In this document: piece by piece, positions 46,938 through 57,736 of the stretch
How positions within the stretch are numbered: position 1 is the stretch's first letter
Layout: each line of letters opens with the position of its first letter
Source of the DNA: Camillea tinctor
Lineage: Eukaryota > Ascomycota > Sordariomycetes > Xylariales > Xylariaceae
Length of the DNA stretch: 64,000 bases
Reading direction: 5' to 3'
Assembly (NCBI GenBank): GCA_022578605.1
Contig: MU394080.1
Location: 248,001-312,000, forward strand
Notes under the pieces: generated by a model
Told to the model about the DNA's origin: nothing
What the model saw: the letters and a program-made list of their open reading frames with translations, nothing else
Database searches by the model: none
Made by a program: the position numbers and the translations under genes

Positions 46938-48700
46938 ATGCGACCGTTGATCCTACACAACGTCCCGGACGATGAACGGTATACAGGCGAAGATGGTATA
47001 CAGAGACCCTACGCCATGATTTGGCCCGAGTACGTGAACCAAGACAACCTAACTATCATTTGTTGATTTACTCTTTCCTGTCTTTTTTTTTTTTTTCAAG
47101 TTCCTTCCTTTTCATTTAGGTTCACTTATCTAACCTAGTGCCTAACTCGGCAAATACCACATGCCAAATACCATTCCTCCCATTCATCCATCCATCATCC
47201 ATCCATCCACCCATCCGCCTACTCATCTAGGTTATCTAAACCCAAACTTCCATTCCACACGGACTTACCTAGTTACTACTATACACTCATTCCCTTCTGT
47301 TCCTTTTCCTTTTCTCTTTCTATTCCCCCTTTGCATCCATCAACCAGTCAGCTCACCCAGGAGCTCTTCGACGCGACAATACCGAAAACCCAACTCTTCC
47401 CCCTCCTTACTGTACACCACCATTTCCTGCATACCTACTTACCATGTCTGCATCTAATAGAGCCGATCGCCAACGGCCTCTTCCCCGTACCCGTGTGCGC
47501 GAGATCAACGAGACGGGTTCGTTCGGCAAATCATCCAGGCGATCTCGGTCGAGAACAGGCAGTCTGCCCCCTAAGCGCGAAGATGCCACTATGCAAAGCG
47601 CCGACAAGATCTTCTCCAACTACCTCGCAAATCGCCAGCAGACCTCCAATAATAACAGCCCGCCCCAGCGCCAGACGAGCTACCTATCCCAAACTGCTGC
47701 CCAGTCACAGGAAGATGCTGCTGGCGCCGCTCAGTCTTCGAACTACCAAAAGCAGCCTGTGGAGGTTATCCTGCGAGGCTATGCCTCACCATCCCAACAG
47801 TATGCCGCCATAAATCATTACGAGCAGCTGGCTGGACGCATATGCGAGGACTATTCCCGAGAACCCCCCATCGAAGCACGACGGTACAAGTCGGACCTGC
47901 GCGATCCCGCGCTCACAAGAAGACAGGCCCTAACGCAGAATGAGCGAACTAAAGTCAACATGGTTGCTAGCGGAGAACACTGGGTCAAGATTACGTTTGA
48001 GTCGCAAGAGGCTGCTGATTCCGCCATATTCGCCTCGCCTCAGAAGATTTTAGGCCATCTTGTTTTCGCTGAGCTATATCGCAACATGCCTCCTATCGAA
48101 GACGCCGCTGTTCTCGACATAGTCGGTAATGTCGGCATGCATGACCAGGTCCGAGCCACGTTTCCCCGTGGGACCGCTGGTCGGGCAACCCAGACTCGCG
48201 GCGGCCGCAAGAATAACGCGATGGGGTCGCGGGCTTTCGCTACGCCCCTGGTGGATGGTAGTGCTATGCAAGTAGACCAGGAACTCGAATCTCCCCCGGA
48301 GTCCCAAGCCTCTACTCAGACGATAGATACGGCTACGGCGTCGACCGCCACGGTAACAGGCATAGCGCACCAGGAAAACGTCGATGTCGAAATGGAGGGC
48401 GCCGGAGTGGATGTGAACGGGGGCATCTACTGCCGGCGGATCCCCACGGCTCGGCGGGTGCAGCTCAAGCCAGCCGATGAGGCGCTCGCCAAGCAGCCCA
48501 GCTTCGGCCAATGGCTTTTGGCCTGGATACCGCTGCTGAGCTGGTTTAGCATCGCTATGATCGGCGACCAAGTGCCGCGGAACGAGGTGGGCGAATTTGA
48601 CATGAACAAAGCTAGCCTCTACTGGCAGTTCATGTATTGGCTTGACTACTGGTTCGGAATCTGGGGGCATGAACTCGTTAGTGGCGATAAGGATGACTAA
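46938..48700 (+). CDS. nup53: Nucleoporin Nup53/Nup35 (MPPN domain)
   Basis: Nuclear pore inner-ring nucleoporin that binds Nup170/Nic96-type partners and membrane, 443 residues, two exons (46938-47029, 47461-48700). The first exon encodes [15 protein letters not shown] and [15 protein letters not shown], the conserved fungal N-terminus. It is joined across a long 431-nt intron to [19 protein letters not shown] and [14 protein letters not shown]. The atypical dimerising RRM (MPPN) spans about 131-245 ([38 protein letters not shown]). The C-terminus has aromatic amphipathic helices ([38 protein letters not shown]) expected to touch the pore membrane. The acceptor was picked because it fits phase 2 and rebuilds the consensus. 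An in-frame ATG at 47444, inside the intron, could start a shorter form. Confidence 0.92.
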
Positions 48701-50176
48701 GGAGGAAACTAGTAGGGCGAAAGAATGCATACATCCCCGGTCACTAGAGGGAGCCGTCAGGGAGGCGTTATGATGTCCGCTATGAAGCAGATGTGTGAGA
48801 GGCGAACGAAGCGAGTAACGAGGTAAGGAGAGACGGATGAGTAGAAACGAGAGCGGAAACGAGAACGAAAACAAATAACCTATTGTGAATACATACTATC
48901 TTCATCCACTACCTTCATAACCAACCCGCTGGAGGCAATATTTCTTTTCTTAAAAGCTGGAGTTTTCATATGGATGCAAAGGAAGAGGGGGGAACTGGGA
49001 TGGAAGGGCGGGAAGGATTTCGGCTAAAGGGGTCGGGGAAGGAAGAAAGAACGCGAGGTGGAAAGCAGAGAAGCTTGACCTGACTTGACTTTGTAGGAAC
49101 GAAATGTGAAAAATAAGCAAATCACTTTACAGACATGAATATTATTGATTGTAATTGTCGGACAAATTTTCTCTCTTCTGCTCCTAATTACTTTATCTGA
49201 CCTCATGGTGTTGTAACCTACGTAGTTATCACTTGATCGGTACATACCTATTTTGGGTAAGCAGCTCCCTTTTTCTCGAGGGAAAGGGGGTAGGTGTATT
49301 GTTCGTAGGTTAATTTGAGCATGAGGTCAAATTATAGAACCATGGAATATGATGTGATAGAATAAGCATATGATACCATGGACGTTTTTATTCTTCTTCT
49401 AACCTTCATCAGTATGAAAAAGGCGGGGAGGAAGATTCGAGGTGTCTTTTCATCAGTGACTTATAGTCATTTAGGTTACGTGATAGAGGTAGGTAACTAA
49501 GTATATTCCTATTCCTCCCCCTATATTTCTCCTTTTGTGAGACCAAGACCAGGTTGTCAGGTTGTATGTTTATACATGGCAGGTAGGTGGATAGATAATC
49601 GTGCATGTCTATATAGTTCGTTCATATGAATCCACTTTCGAGATAGACACATTAATTTCATCTATCCATGTCTACTGTATTGTTAGTTCTCTCTTGATCT
49701 CTATACTAGCTCGTTTATATCACTCCAGCACGTACCAACAGAAAACGCAAGGCACATAAGGATGTCTGCATATATATACGTATTCTCATTTCTACAAAAA
49801 GCAAAATGCATGCATCTATGTAATGTAATCATACCGCACTTATATCAAATCTGATCAAAACCCAAACCGAACCAATCCATCCCTAACACCCATAAGCACA
49901 CCGCGCAAGGAAAAAAAAAAAAAAAAACCCCCAGAACCGGTCCTTGAATGATCACCCTGTCTTTCTGTCCTTACGCATTTTATCCCACAATCTGCCTTTT
50001 CTCGTCATGTTCTTCGCCTTTCTCTCTTTTCTCTCGTTCTTTTCTCCCATTCTCTGCTAATTCTTTCGCTCGCTCTCTTTCGTGCCTGTACCCTCTTCTT
50101 CTAGCGCATAACAGAGGCATGTTTCGAGCCTACCAAGGCCGTATATATATTCGGAGCCCTACCAACGATACCAGCG
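48701..50176. other. Convergent spacer, nup53 / Ivy1-like gene
   Basis: 1.5 kb between stop codons. AT-rich, with GTAGGTAG words, TATATA near 49770 and an A-run at 49912-49926. Frames at 49024-49245 and 49409-49606 have no recognisable domain. Confidence 0.7.
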
Positions 50177-51922
50177 TCACGGGCTCCCCGGATCCGAAGC
50201 CGTGACGTTCCATCTACGCTCTCGCTCCTCAACCGTGCTGGAGTCGGCTTTATCGGTTTCAAACACGATGGCAGGTTGGAGCACGACAAGTTCCTTATCA
50301 TCGTCGCCCTCGCCGGTGCTACGGCCGCTGTCCCCCCTCTCTTCTTCTCCTCGCTCTTCATCTTTCCACGGCGTCCCGGCCGTGCTATCTTTGCCAATCC
50401 CTTGGCCGCCCTCTTCCTCTCCCTTTCCCTTGTCATCATTGTCGTCATCCTGATTTTGAGGAGCATCAAGTTCACCTATTTGCTGGGTTGAAGTAACTGG
50501 GGCGTCTACTTTGTCACCCTCTTCTTCATTTCCATCTCCATCTCTACGCTCACCCTCATCTTTACCCTCATCTTCACCTCCACCACCAGCAGCGCCGCCC
50601 CCATCATCGCTTTCGCTTTCATCTTCCTCTTCCTCCTCTCCCAGTAACTCTTCTGGGTCCATGATAACATCCGTAGCTCTCCTTCTGATAGGCTGGGGGC
50701 TAAAAGGCCGCATGCCTCGACTTTGGTTGAACTCAGAGAAGATGCTGTCCGCGTCAGCGGCGTGGTGATGGTCGCGCCCCTCGATGATGTCCACAGCCCC
50801 TGCGAGGCTCTGGTACCGATTGTTCTCGTGGCCTTCACTTCCTATGAGAAGGCTGTCTGCACGCCCCGTCTCCCGTGGCCGCGTAGCAACTCCTGCCGAG
50901 TCGGACGCCGAGTCCGCAAGGATACTCTTAGGCGGCAATATACTAAATAGCTTCGCCCCTTCGCCCGCACCAATGCCCGTTCCGGCTCCCGCTCCGGTAC
51001 TCGCGCCTGACCCAAAACCAGCGGTGCCAGGGACACTGCCGAGGACATCCTCGTCGCTAGCGAACAGATCTCGTCCCCGGTCGAGCAAGTCGTCAAGCCC
51101 GCCGCCAGTCCACCCTTTGCGCGCGAGACCCTCAAAGATATCGACCTCGGCACGCACAAGCGAGCAGCTGGCATCGAGGATCTTAACGCTCGTCTCCTGG
51201 CTCTCGCGCAGTAAAGTGCGGGCATGGTCGGCGTGCAGGGTGGTCAGACCGTCGAGGTGCGAGGTCAGGGTGACGAGGTGCTCGCGGAACTTGGCCACAT
51301 CGCGGCGGCGTTGGCGGTGTAGTTTGAGCCCCTCCTTCTCCAATCGACGGATCTCGCGGCTCTGCTGCGCTACCTCCCGCTGGTATGTCTCGTCTTCATC
51401 CTCGATGTCCCGCCGCCACTTGTCCAGCTCATGCAGCAGCGGCACTTCGAACGACCGATACACCGTCTCGGACAGGATTTGTTGGTGGTTTGCTATCAGG
51501 TGATGCACACCGCTGGCGCCCAAGAGCAGGTCGGCGGTGCAGGTGCCGGTCTTGGTGGTGAAGCTGTTGGTCAGGTTGGCGGCAGAAGAGCCAGTTGGGC
51601 TCAAGGGCTCAGCGCGGGCCTCTTTGAGGCGGGCACATGATTCGAGAGCAGAACCAAAGGCGGAAGCTGCTGTAGAGAGAGTGGCTAGAGCGATGCGGTA
51701 GGATTTGGCGGTGGTGATCAAATCTGCGTAGGCAGTGTGGGACTGTTCAAGGTCGGCCTTGGAGAGCACAGCATGAATGGGCCGCGGGGGAGGCGGCAGA
51801 GGCAAGCTATAAGACGAAAGCCGGTTTGTTGTCGAGGCATACGAGTAGATGGGAGATTCGGGGAGGGGAATATGAGCGGCAGGGGTGACGGGACGAGCAC
51901 CGTCCGAAGCGATTGTGGTCAT
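50177..51922 (-). CDS. ivy1: Ivy1-like I-BAR domain protein
   Basis: Intronless, 581 residues. A Pro/Ser N-terminus (about 1-50) precedes a long helical domain (about 52-290) with SKADLEQSHTAYADLITTAK and ALATLSTAASAFGSALESCA. HQQILSETVYRSFEVPLLHEL and charged heptad-like helices (REIRRLEKEGLKLHRQRRRD) follow, the pattern of fungal Ivy1 inverse-BAR proteins. Yeast Ivy1 sits on the vacuole membrane, binds phosphoinositides and the Rab Ypt7, and influences TORC1/Fab1 signalling. The C-terminal half is disordered: Gly-rich to 320, then strongly acidic (DPEELLGEEEEEDESESDDG) and ending in a short basic tail. The acidic half is not something I recall from yeast Ivy1. A single clean ORF supports the model; family membership is likely, the role inferred. 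Confidence 0.82.
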   Translation of the reverse strand: MTTIASDGARPVTPAAHIPLPESPIYSYASTTNRLSSYSLPLPPPPRPIHAVLSKADLEQSHTAYADLITTAKSYRIALATLSTAASAFGSALESCARLKEARAEPLSPTGSSAANLTNSFTTKTGTCTADLLLGASGVHHLIANHQQILSETVYRSFEVPLLHELDKWRRDIEDEDETYQREVAQQSREIRRLEKEGLKLHRQRRRDVAKFREHLVTLTSHLDGLTTLHADHARTLLRESQETSVKILDASCSLVRAEVDIFEGLARKGWTGGGLDDLLDRGRDLFASDEDVLGSVPGTAGFGSGASTGAGAGTGIGAGEGAKLFSILPPKSILADSASDSAGVATRPRETGRADSLLIGSEGHENNRYQSLAGAVDIIEGRDHHHAADADSIFSEFNQSRGMRPFSPQPIRRRATDVIMDPEELLGEEEEEDESESDDGGGAAGGGGEDEGKDEGERRDGDGNEEEGDKVDAPVTSTQQIGELDAPQNQDDDNDDKGKGEEEGGQGIGKDSTAGTPWKDEERGEEERGDSGRSTGEGDDDKELVVLQPAIVFETDKADSSTVEERERRWNVTASDPGSP

Positions 51923-53995
51923 GGCAGTAAAGTGTGTAGTTGGTTGAAGCTATCTTGTGCTGTGACTGGCTGAGGAGCGTTTGTTTACACAGATGTTTCG
52001 GACGGATTTGAGGCGGAGACGGGACGGGAATCTCGAGGGTAACGGTAGCGTTCGGCTAGCTACCTACATAACCTGGCTGAACTAGTGGAAAGTTGCGTGA
52101 TTCGGTGATCAAGACCTCATTGCGTAGTATATGAGTAAGTGGTAATCTACTGACTGATTGCTTTCAGCAAAGTGGAGGGAAGGGTGGAAAATCGTGAAGA
52201 TAAAAAAAAAGAAATGAGACAAGAAAAGAGGGTGAGTGTGAGAGAGGTAGGGAGAGTATGTGTATGTATAGTAGGTTATGTTTTTTTAGTGTTTGTAGGT
52301 ATCAGATTAAAAGCAGAAATAAAAAAAAAGAAGTATAAGGTAATCCGACTTGAAACCAGCTGATTAACGTTAGGTCATGTTATGTTAGGTATTTCTTGGT
52401 TGATTGGCTCTGAACATACATAAAGCAAGTAAAAGGGTTCAAGTATATGTATGTAGGTGTATGTAGGTCGCTAGGCAGATACTTCAGATAAGAACCATGT
52501 ATGTACATACAATCCAATACCACTACAAGTTCTGCACTAGTATGTATTATTACTGGCAGCTTGTTAAATTTAAAGTTAGCCCTGATAAAAAAGATTGTGG
52601 TGGCGGTGGTACATGGATTTACTACATATGTACACTACAATACATCTTGTAGTGGTTAATGGCAGTAGCCTTGCAGTGTTTTTTACCTATCGGTGACGCA
52701 TCGCACCGGCCGGTTCCCACTGGACCGCCCTGCCAACCCCCTACAGAAATTAAACACATGGCAACCAAGTCCCACAAGTCCGTGCAGCGTGCAGCGTGCA
52801 GCGCGTAACCTACGGAGAAGGAGGAGGAGGAGGAGGGGGGGTGAGAGGGGAGGGGCACATGGCCTTATACAGGCTTACGGGAAGTACAACTGCTAACCAC
52901 TCATTAACAATTGTACAATTAAAGAAAAAGAAAAGGCAATTGCGGCATCGGTCCTTTTCTTTTCTCTCTTTTCGACATTTTCCAGTAAAATTTAGGTAAT
53001 TAACCTATATACTAAAAGTTGGTCTATGTATACCACCCCAAGTAACCATTGATCCATGTTCGAAGAGGGAACCCTAGGTAGTAACGTTAGGCCTTTACGA
53101 TCTTGTGAGGCAGCCCAACAAAATGTCATATTTCTAGATGCTGTCTACACATAGATTATACCACTTCATATTGAGCTAGATATGGAACACCAATACAAGT
53201 TACTTGTGGTGTTTGTAAACGAAACTCATGCAGTTAGGTCGTACCGATATATAGAGACGTGATGCGATTTAAACCTCGCTAGAAACTTATATGAAGGGTT
53301 TCAACCACTAAACTGTAATATGCCACCAGGCCGCACCCAAGTTACAGAGACCCAAGGTGAGACGTCGTTTAGAAGCGCATAAACAAAAGAGAGAGAAAAA
53401 AACCACTTTAACGCGTTCCTACTTTTAAAAAGGGACAGGAAAACCAATACTCCAAAGTTGGATCGTAACCCCGCCATCCGTCGTTAGGTATGTACTATCG
53501 CCTACTATCGTCATCCCCATCCCCATCGAACATCACAGTAAAGATAAGATAAGCCCACTTACACTACTACGATAATTGGTGAAATGGATGATCCATTGCT
53601 CGACCCCCTTGCATGCAAGGCATTGCCTATTGAAGTCCCAATAACTTAGTTTCTACCTTTGTTTAAAAAGCAAGTGCGTAAGTTGGATTTTCAGATATTA
53701 TTCTGATAGGTATAGACAATGCCATGTATCCTCTCCTTAAGTCTATGTAGGTGCGCATCCAGGTCTACTGGTGCATCCAAATCCACAACCCACCAGTTCG
53801 TAACATCGTGAACGTCTTTTCCTCAACCCTCGGATCCTCATAGTTCCATAAAAATATTTGCTAGAATCCTCTAAAAAACTGCCGCTGAAGCGATTGAAAT
53901 GGCGCAGGAATCAACCCTCTATAGGTCGTCATCATCGTTATTGTGCCATTTTCTATGTTGATATTGGTTGTTAACTGTTATAGCCGCTCCTTAAG
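51923..53995. other. Spacer: Ivy1-like promoter and 3' flank of thioesterase gene
   Basis: About 2.1 kb without a supported gene. It includes A/G-rich runs (about 52190-52260), a CGTGCAG three-unit tandem near 52780-52802, a GGA tract (52818-52838) and TACGTA/TATGTA words. Right-hand AT-rich sequence is the 3' flank of the thioesterase gene. Confidence 0.65.
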
Positions 53996-54979
53996 TCACA
54001 GCTCTGTCTTTCCCTCTTGAGCCGGCAGACGTGCCTGCAGGAATGCTTCTACCTCATCTAACTCCTCCAGACAAGCCGAATGACCCATACCCCTAATAAT
54101 TCATGCAAAGTTAGATACTCAAGACGCCTGTTCCTTATCCTAGTTTCCTACAATCGAAATGCAAAAGGGAAAGGGGCAAGTAGTCACTTACTCGTACATC
54201 TTCAATGTCACGGCGAATCCCTGGCTCTTGAGTATCTCGTACGACTCTTTTCCAAACGCCGTGGGGACCACCGGGTCGACATCACCGTGGCACATCAACA
54301 CCGGCGTGTCGTGGTTGAGGTCGCTCTCTTTGACGAAGTCAGGGAACTTGGCTTCCAGGGGTAGGTAGGACGATAGTCCTACGATGCCTGCCAGCTTGAC
54401 CTTGGCCGTCAGCCCGGAGAAGAGTGACATAGCCCCACCCTGTGAGAATCCACCCAGCACAATGCGGTTGGCGGGGATACCGGAGTCGATCTCGGCCTGG
54501 ATGAGCCCGTGTAGGTACTCCCGGCTGACCAAGATGCCCTGCTCGTCCTGCCGAGCCCGGAGGTCCTCCGTCCGCCCGCTCAGCGCAACCTGTTCGAGTC
54601 AGAGACGGCCAAGCTTGCTAAGATCAAGATGACTTACAATATCATACCACGAGGGCATCGACATGCCGGCCGCCTACAACAGAAACGCTAGTAGTGAGCT
54701 TTTTTGAACATCATACTATATACAGTTTTACGCTCATTCACTTGGGGGGTTGTAAGTAAAAGGTTCATATGAAGAAGTACTAACAGAAGTGACCGACATG
54801 CGCGGGGCGTGAGGCAGCACGAACTTGACCTCATCCAGCCGCTGGCGTCGTCTCCAGTTCTCGGCCGCGGTGGCCCACCCATAGCCCGTGTCGCCCAGGC
54901 CGTGCACGAAGATGAGGGTTGCCGTGTGCTTCGCCGCGGCGGGGAAGACTAGCGGGGGAGCACGACGCAAGGAAGACAT
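53996..54979 (-). CDS. apt1: Acyl-protein thioesterase 1
   Basis: Alpha/beta-hydrolase that removes palmitate from S-acylated proteins such as Ras and G-alpha, 241 residues, four exons (54785-54979, 54638-54673, 54192-54589, 53996-54092). Exon 2 is 36 nt, and the first donor is GTTAGT. Motifs in order: FVHGLGDTGYGW (oxyanion region, about 24-35), AAGMSMPSWYDI, GFSQGG (nucleophile Ser126), HGDVDPVVP (Asp182) and GMGHSACLEE (His214), so the triad is complete. Length is close to yeast and human APT1 (about 227-230). The ATG at 54979 has a purine at -3. The same frame continues to an ATG at 55213, adding 78 residues with a hydrophobic stretch. The shorter cytosolic form is preferred. Confidence 0.93.
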
Positions 54980-55971
54980 AATGGGGTTAGAATCAGGGTC
55001 GGGATCGAGATAAGACGATGCTAGATGGTGGTGGTGGTTAAGGGGCTGGGCATAGGTGATTGGGATACTCGTTGCGCAGGACCAGAGAAACAGCGGTAGC
55101 AGCAGCAATATGACGTAGAGGTGACTTATAGTAATAGTCAGCACAGGGTAGGATAGCCAACTCCTCTGCCTAGACGCCTGAGACGTTGTCGATAGGAATC
55201 GTACTAGAACCATACGCCCACCGGGAGAAAGTTTCAGAATGGCTTCGAGTCGACTTGATGAAGCGGGAAAGGAGAAGTGGAGGGATTTGGAAATGGATGG
55301 ACACGAAAAAGGAACTAGAAGGGTAGGTACATGGAAGAGTACCTGTTTATTACGTATATTCTATCAGATAAGATAGGTACTCTGTATGTCTATATGGGAA
55401 TACGAATACGGCGATTTGATTGGACGAGAACCTCTTCATTGCACAGACACTTGGTGCTACATACTAACTTACCTTACCACTAATGTCCGAGCTGGATGCC
55501 GCTAGTTACTACCTAGGTACTCTCAAAGGCGTTTTAACTCATTTGCTGACACATCCTTGGTAATCGCTGAAAAATCGGGCTTCAGGGGACCCAGTTAAAC
55601 CACCTGGGCACCTACGATGGGGTGTGCGGGTGTGCTCAACTGCAAGTTATAGCAGCCCGTTATAGCTAAACTTCACTATTGTATAGTAACAAGAAGTAGG
55701 TTAATAAACCGTACCCACTGGGCGGGAAAAAGGAAAACTCCTCTTATGTAAGCGCATCTCTTTCCAATACAACTAAGTCCCAGATCTCTTTTCCATTCCC
55801 ATGTCATGTTTCATAAAGAGGCAGATGGAAACCTGGAATATTATGGCCTTTTAAAAGCCGTGGTTACAAATCATCGTATTGTGTATTTTTTATGTTATTG
55901 TCTTTAGTTTGATATTATCATGAGACTTGGTGTTGCATATATATATATATGTAACATAGCAAGTCTTCTTC
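54980..55971. other. Divergent spacer, thioesterase / dioxygenase
   Basis: 992 bp. The first 234 bp stay open in frame with the thioesterase gene (possible N-terminal extension). The rest is AT-rich with a CCTAGG word near 55510 and a short TATATA tract (55938-55951) just before the dioxygenase start. No separate gene. Confidence 0.65.
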
Positions 55972-57368
55972 ATGGACCGGGCCAGATCCTACCGAGTCCC
56001 TTTACTTATCATTGTTTCTTTGCTTGTTGCCGCCGTGGCTATCCTATTCCCAATCTCTTCACCCTATTTATCTCGTAGTTTATTAGCCCTTTCCCCTATT
56101 TCGGCCTTAATTCCATCATCTCTGTCTTCGCTAGTTGCTCAGTATCAACCCGCAAAATTCATAAGTTCAACACCAATGGCTACCAGTAAAAAGACCCCGG
56201 TCTATTTCTTTAGCCATGGCGGCGTAAGTTCCCGTATAAGTCCACATAAGAAGTTTCAAATACTAACGCCCCCCCTCTTTTGTTATCGTTATGATCCTAT
56301 AGCCGGATGTCATGTACAACACTGAGCATGCTGTGTACCCGGTCCTCCAGAAGATTGGCAAGGAGATCACTGAGAAGGTGAAGCCTAAGGCCGTCGTCGT
56401 GTTCTCTGGTCACTGGGAGGCCGAGCCTAAGGTCATCGAGGTCAACACAGCTGAGCACACAGACCTGATTTACGAGTGCGTTTTCCCACTGCCCCCTTCA
56501 GAAGTTAAATCCTTGCTGTATGAGCGACTTGGATACTAAGTTGCGAACCAGTTTCTACGGCTTCCCGGCCCACTTCTACAAGGCTCAGTACCCCAACCGG
56601 GGCAGCCCCGAGCTAGCGTCCAAGGTCCTGAATCTCCTCAAACAGGCGGGCATTAAGTCCAAGGGCGTGACCCGGGGTCTAGACCACGGCGTCTGGTCCG
56701 GCTTCCATGTCGGTAAGTCGGCCTATGGTGTCTCTACCCACTATTCCCCTTTCCGGTTTTTCCTCGGAATCTATATCCCGCTTCTCACAATAACACCGCT
56801 CCCCTAGCTTTCCACCCGGAGCACAACCCCCTCTCTGTGCCTCTTGTGCAAGTAAGCCTGTACGCGAACCAAGACGTGGACTCGCACTACGCTCTGGGCC
56901 AGGCCGTCGCCTCCCTCCGCGACGAGGGCATCCTTATCATCGGCGCCGGCATGTCCGTCCACAATCTACGCGACTATATGTACTCGCGCGGCGATCCCCG
57001 CCCGATGCCCTACGCTGTCTCGTTCGACGAGGCGCTCAAGGACGCCACGGAGGCGGATCCCAAGGTGCGGAGGGAGCGCATGAAAGAGGTTGCCAAGAGA
57101 CCTGACGCTAGACAAGCGCATCCAGTCAGTTCTCTTTTTCCCCCATTCCATTTCTTTTCTTTCTTAAAAGGAGGATGTGAATTGTTGTCTAGGGGAACGA
57201 CTCAATGTGAGACCTAGCTAACGGACTTAATTACAGCGTTTCGACCACTTGATGCCGGTGTATGTGACGGCCGGTGCAGCGGGTGAGGATGCTGGCAAGA
57301 GAACGTGGACTTTGCACGAAGGTAGCTTTGCGTGGGCGCAGTATAGGTTTGGGGATTTGCCCGCGTAA
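55972..57368 (+). CDS. LigB/DODA-type extradiol ring-cleavage dioxygenase
   Basis: Non-heme metal dioxygenase of the class III extradiol (4,5-DOPA dioxygenase-like) family, 344 residues, five exons (55972-56223, 56303-56475, 56552-56712, 56808-57124, 57237-57368). Candidate metal and active-site histidines: His82 (FFSHGGP), His121 (FSGHWEAEP), His187 (LDHGVWSG) and nearby His194 (GFHVAFHP). The core DFYGFPAHFY and IIGAGMSVHNLRD segments and the end MPVYVTAGAAGEDAGKR fit the family, with Met at a position of the final motif usually held by His in some members. Residues 9-30 form a hydrophobic helix unusual for these cytosolic enzymes. A second ATG (codon 69, 56176) would give the standard-length protein. 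The substrate, an aromatic catechol-type ring, is unknown. Confidence 0.88.
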
Positions 57369-57736
57369 GTAATGGTAAGAAGCCGGAGCAAGCGTATGTG
57401 AGTGTAGTTCCGAATCAATACAATAAATTACCACCTTCCCTCGTCTATTTATCGTTCACAGTCAAATTTATGGCTTATCAGTCTGTTGTGTAAGCTGCAA
57501 CTTGGTAGATATGTTGTAGGTATATAATTTTATGGCTAAATATGTCTTTTCTATCCTATATCTATATTTTCTTGCGAAAGGGGTAAAAAGACTACGCTTG
57601 CCTAACCAGAGTTCTGAATTCTCTCCTTTAACTTTTCTATATCCCACAATATCTACCGGAATAATGATAAAAATATTTGCTACATAACAGCAAGTGGTCC
57701 AATAGCCAAAATTGTGGCATAGGCAGGTAAGCAACG
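57369..57736. other. Convergent spacer
   Basis: 368 bp between the stop codons of the dioxygenase and the bisphosphatase-like gene. AT-rich 3' flanks with no coding signal. Confidence 0.75.
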
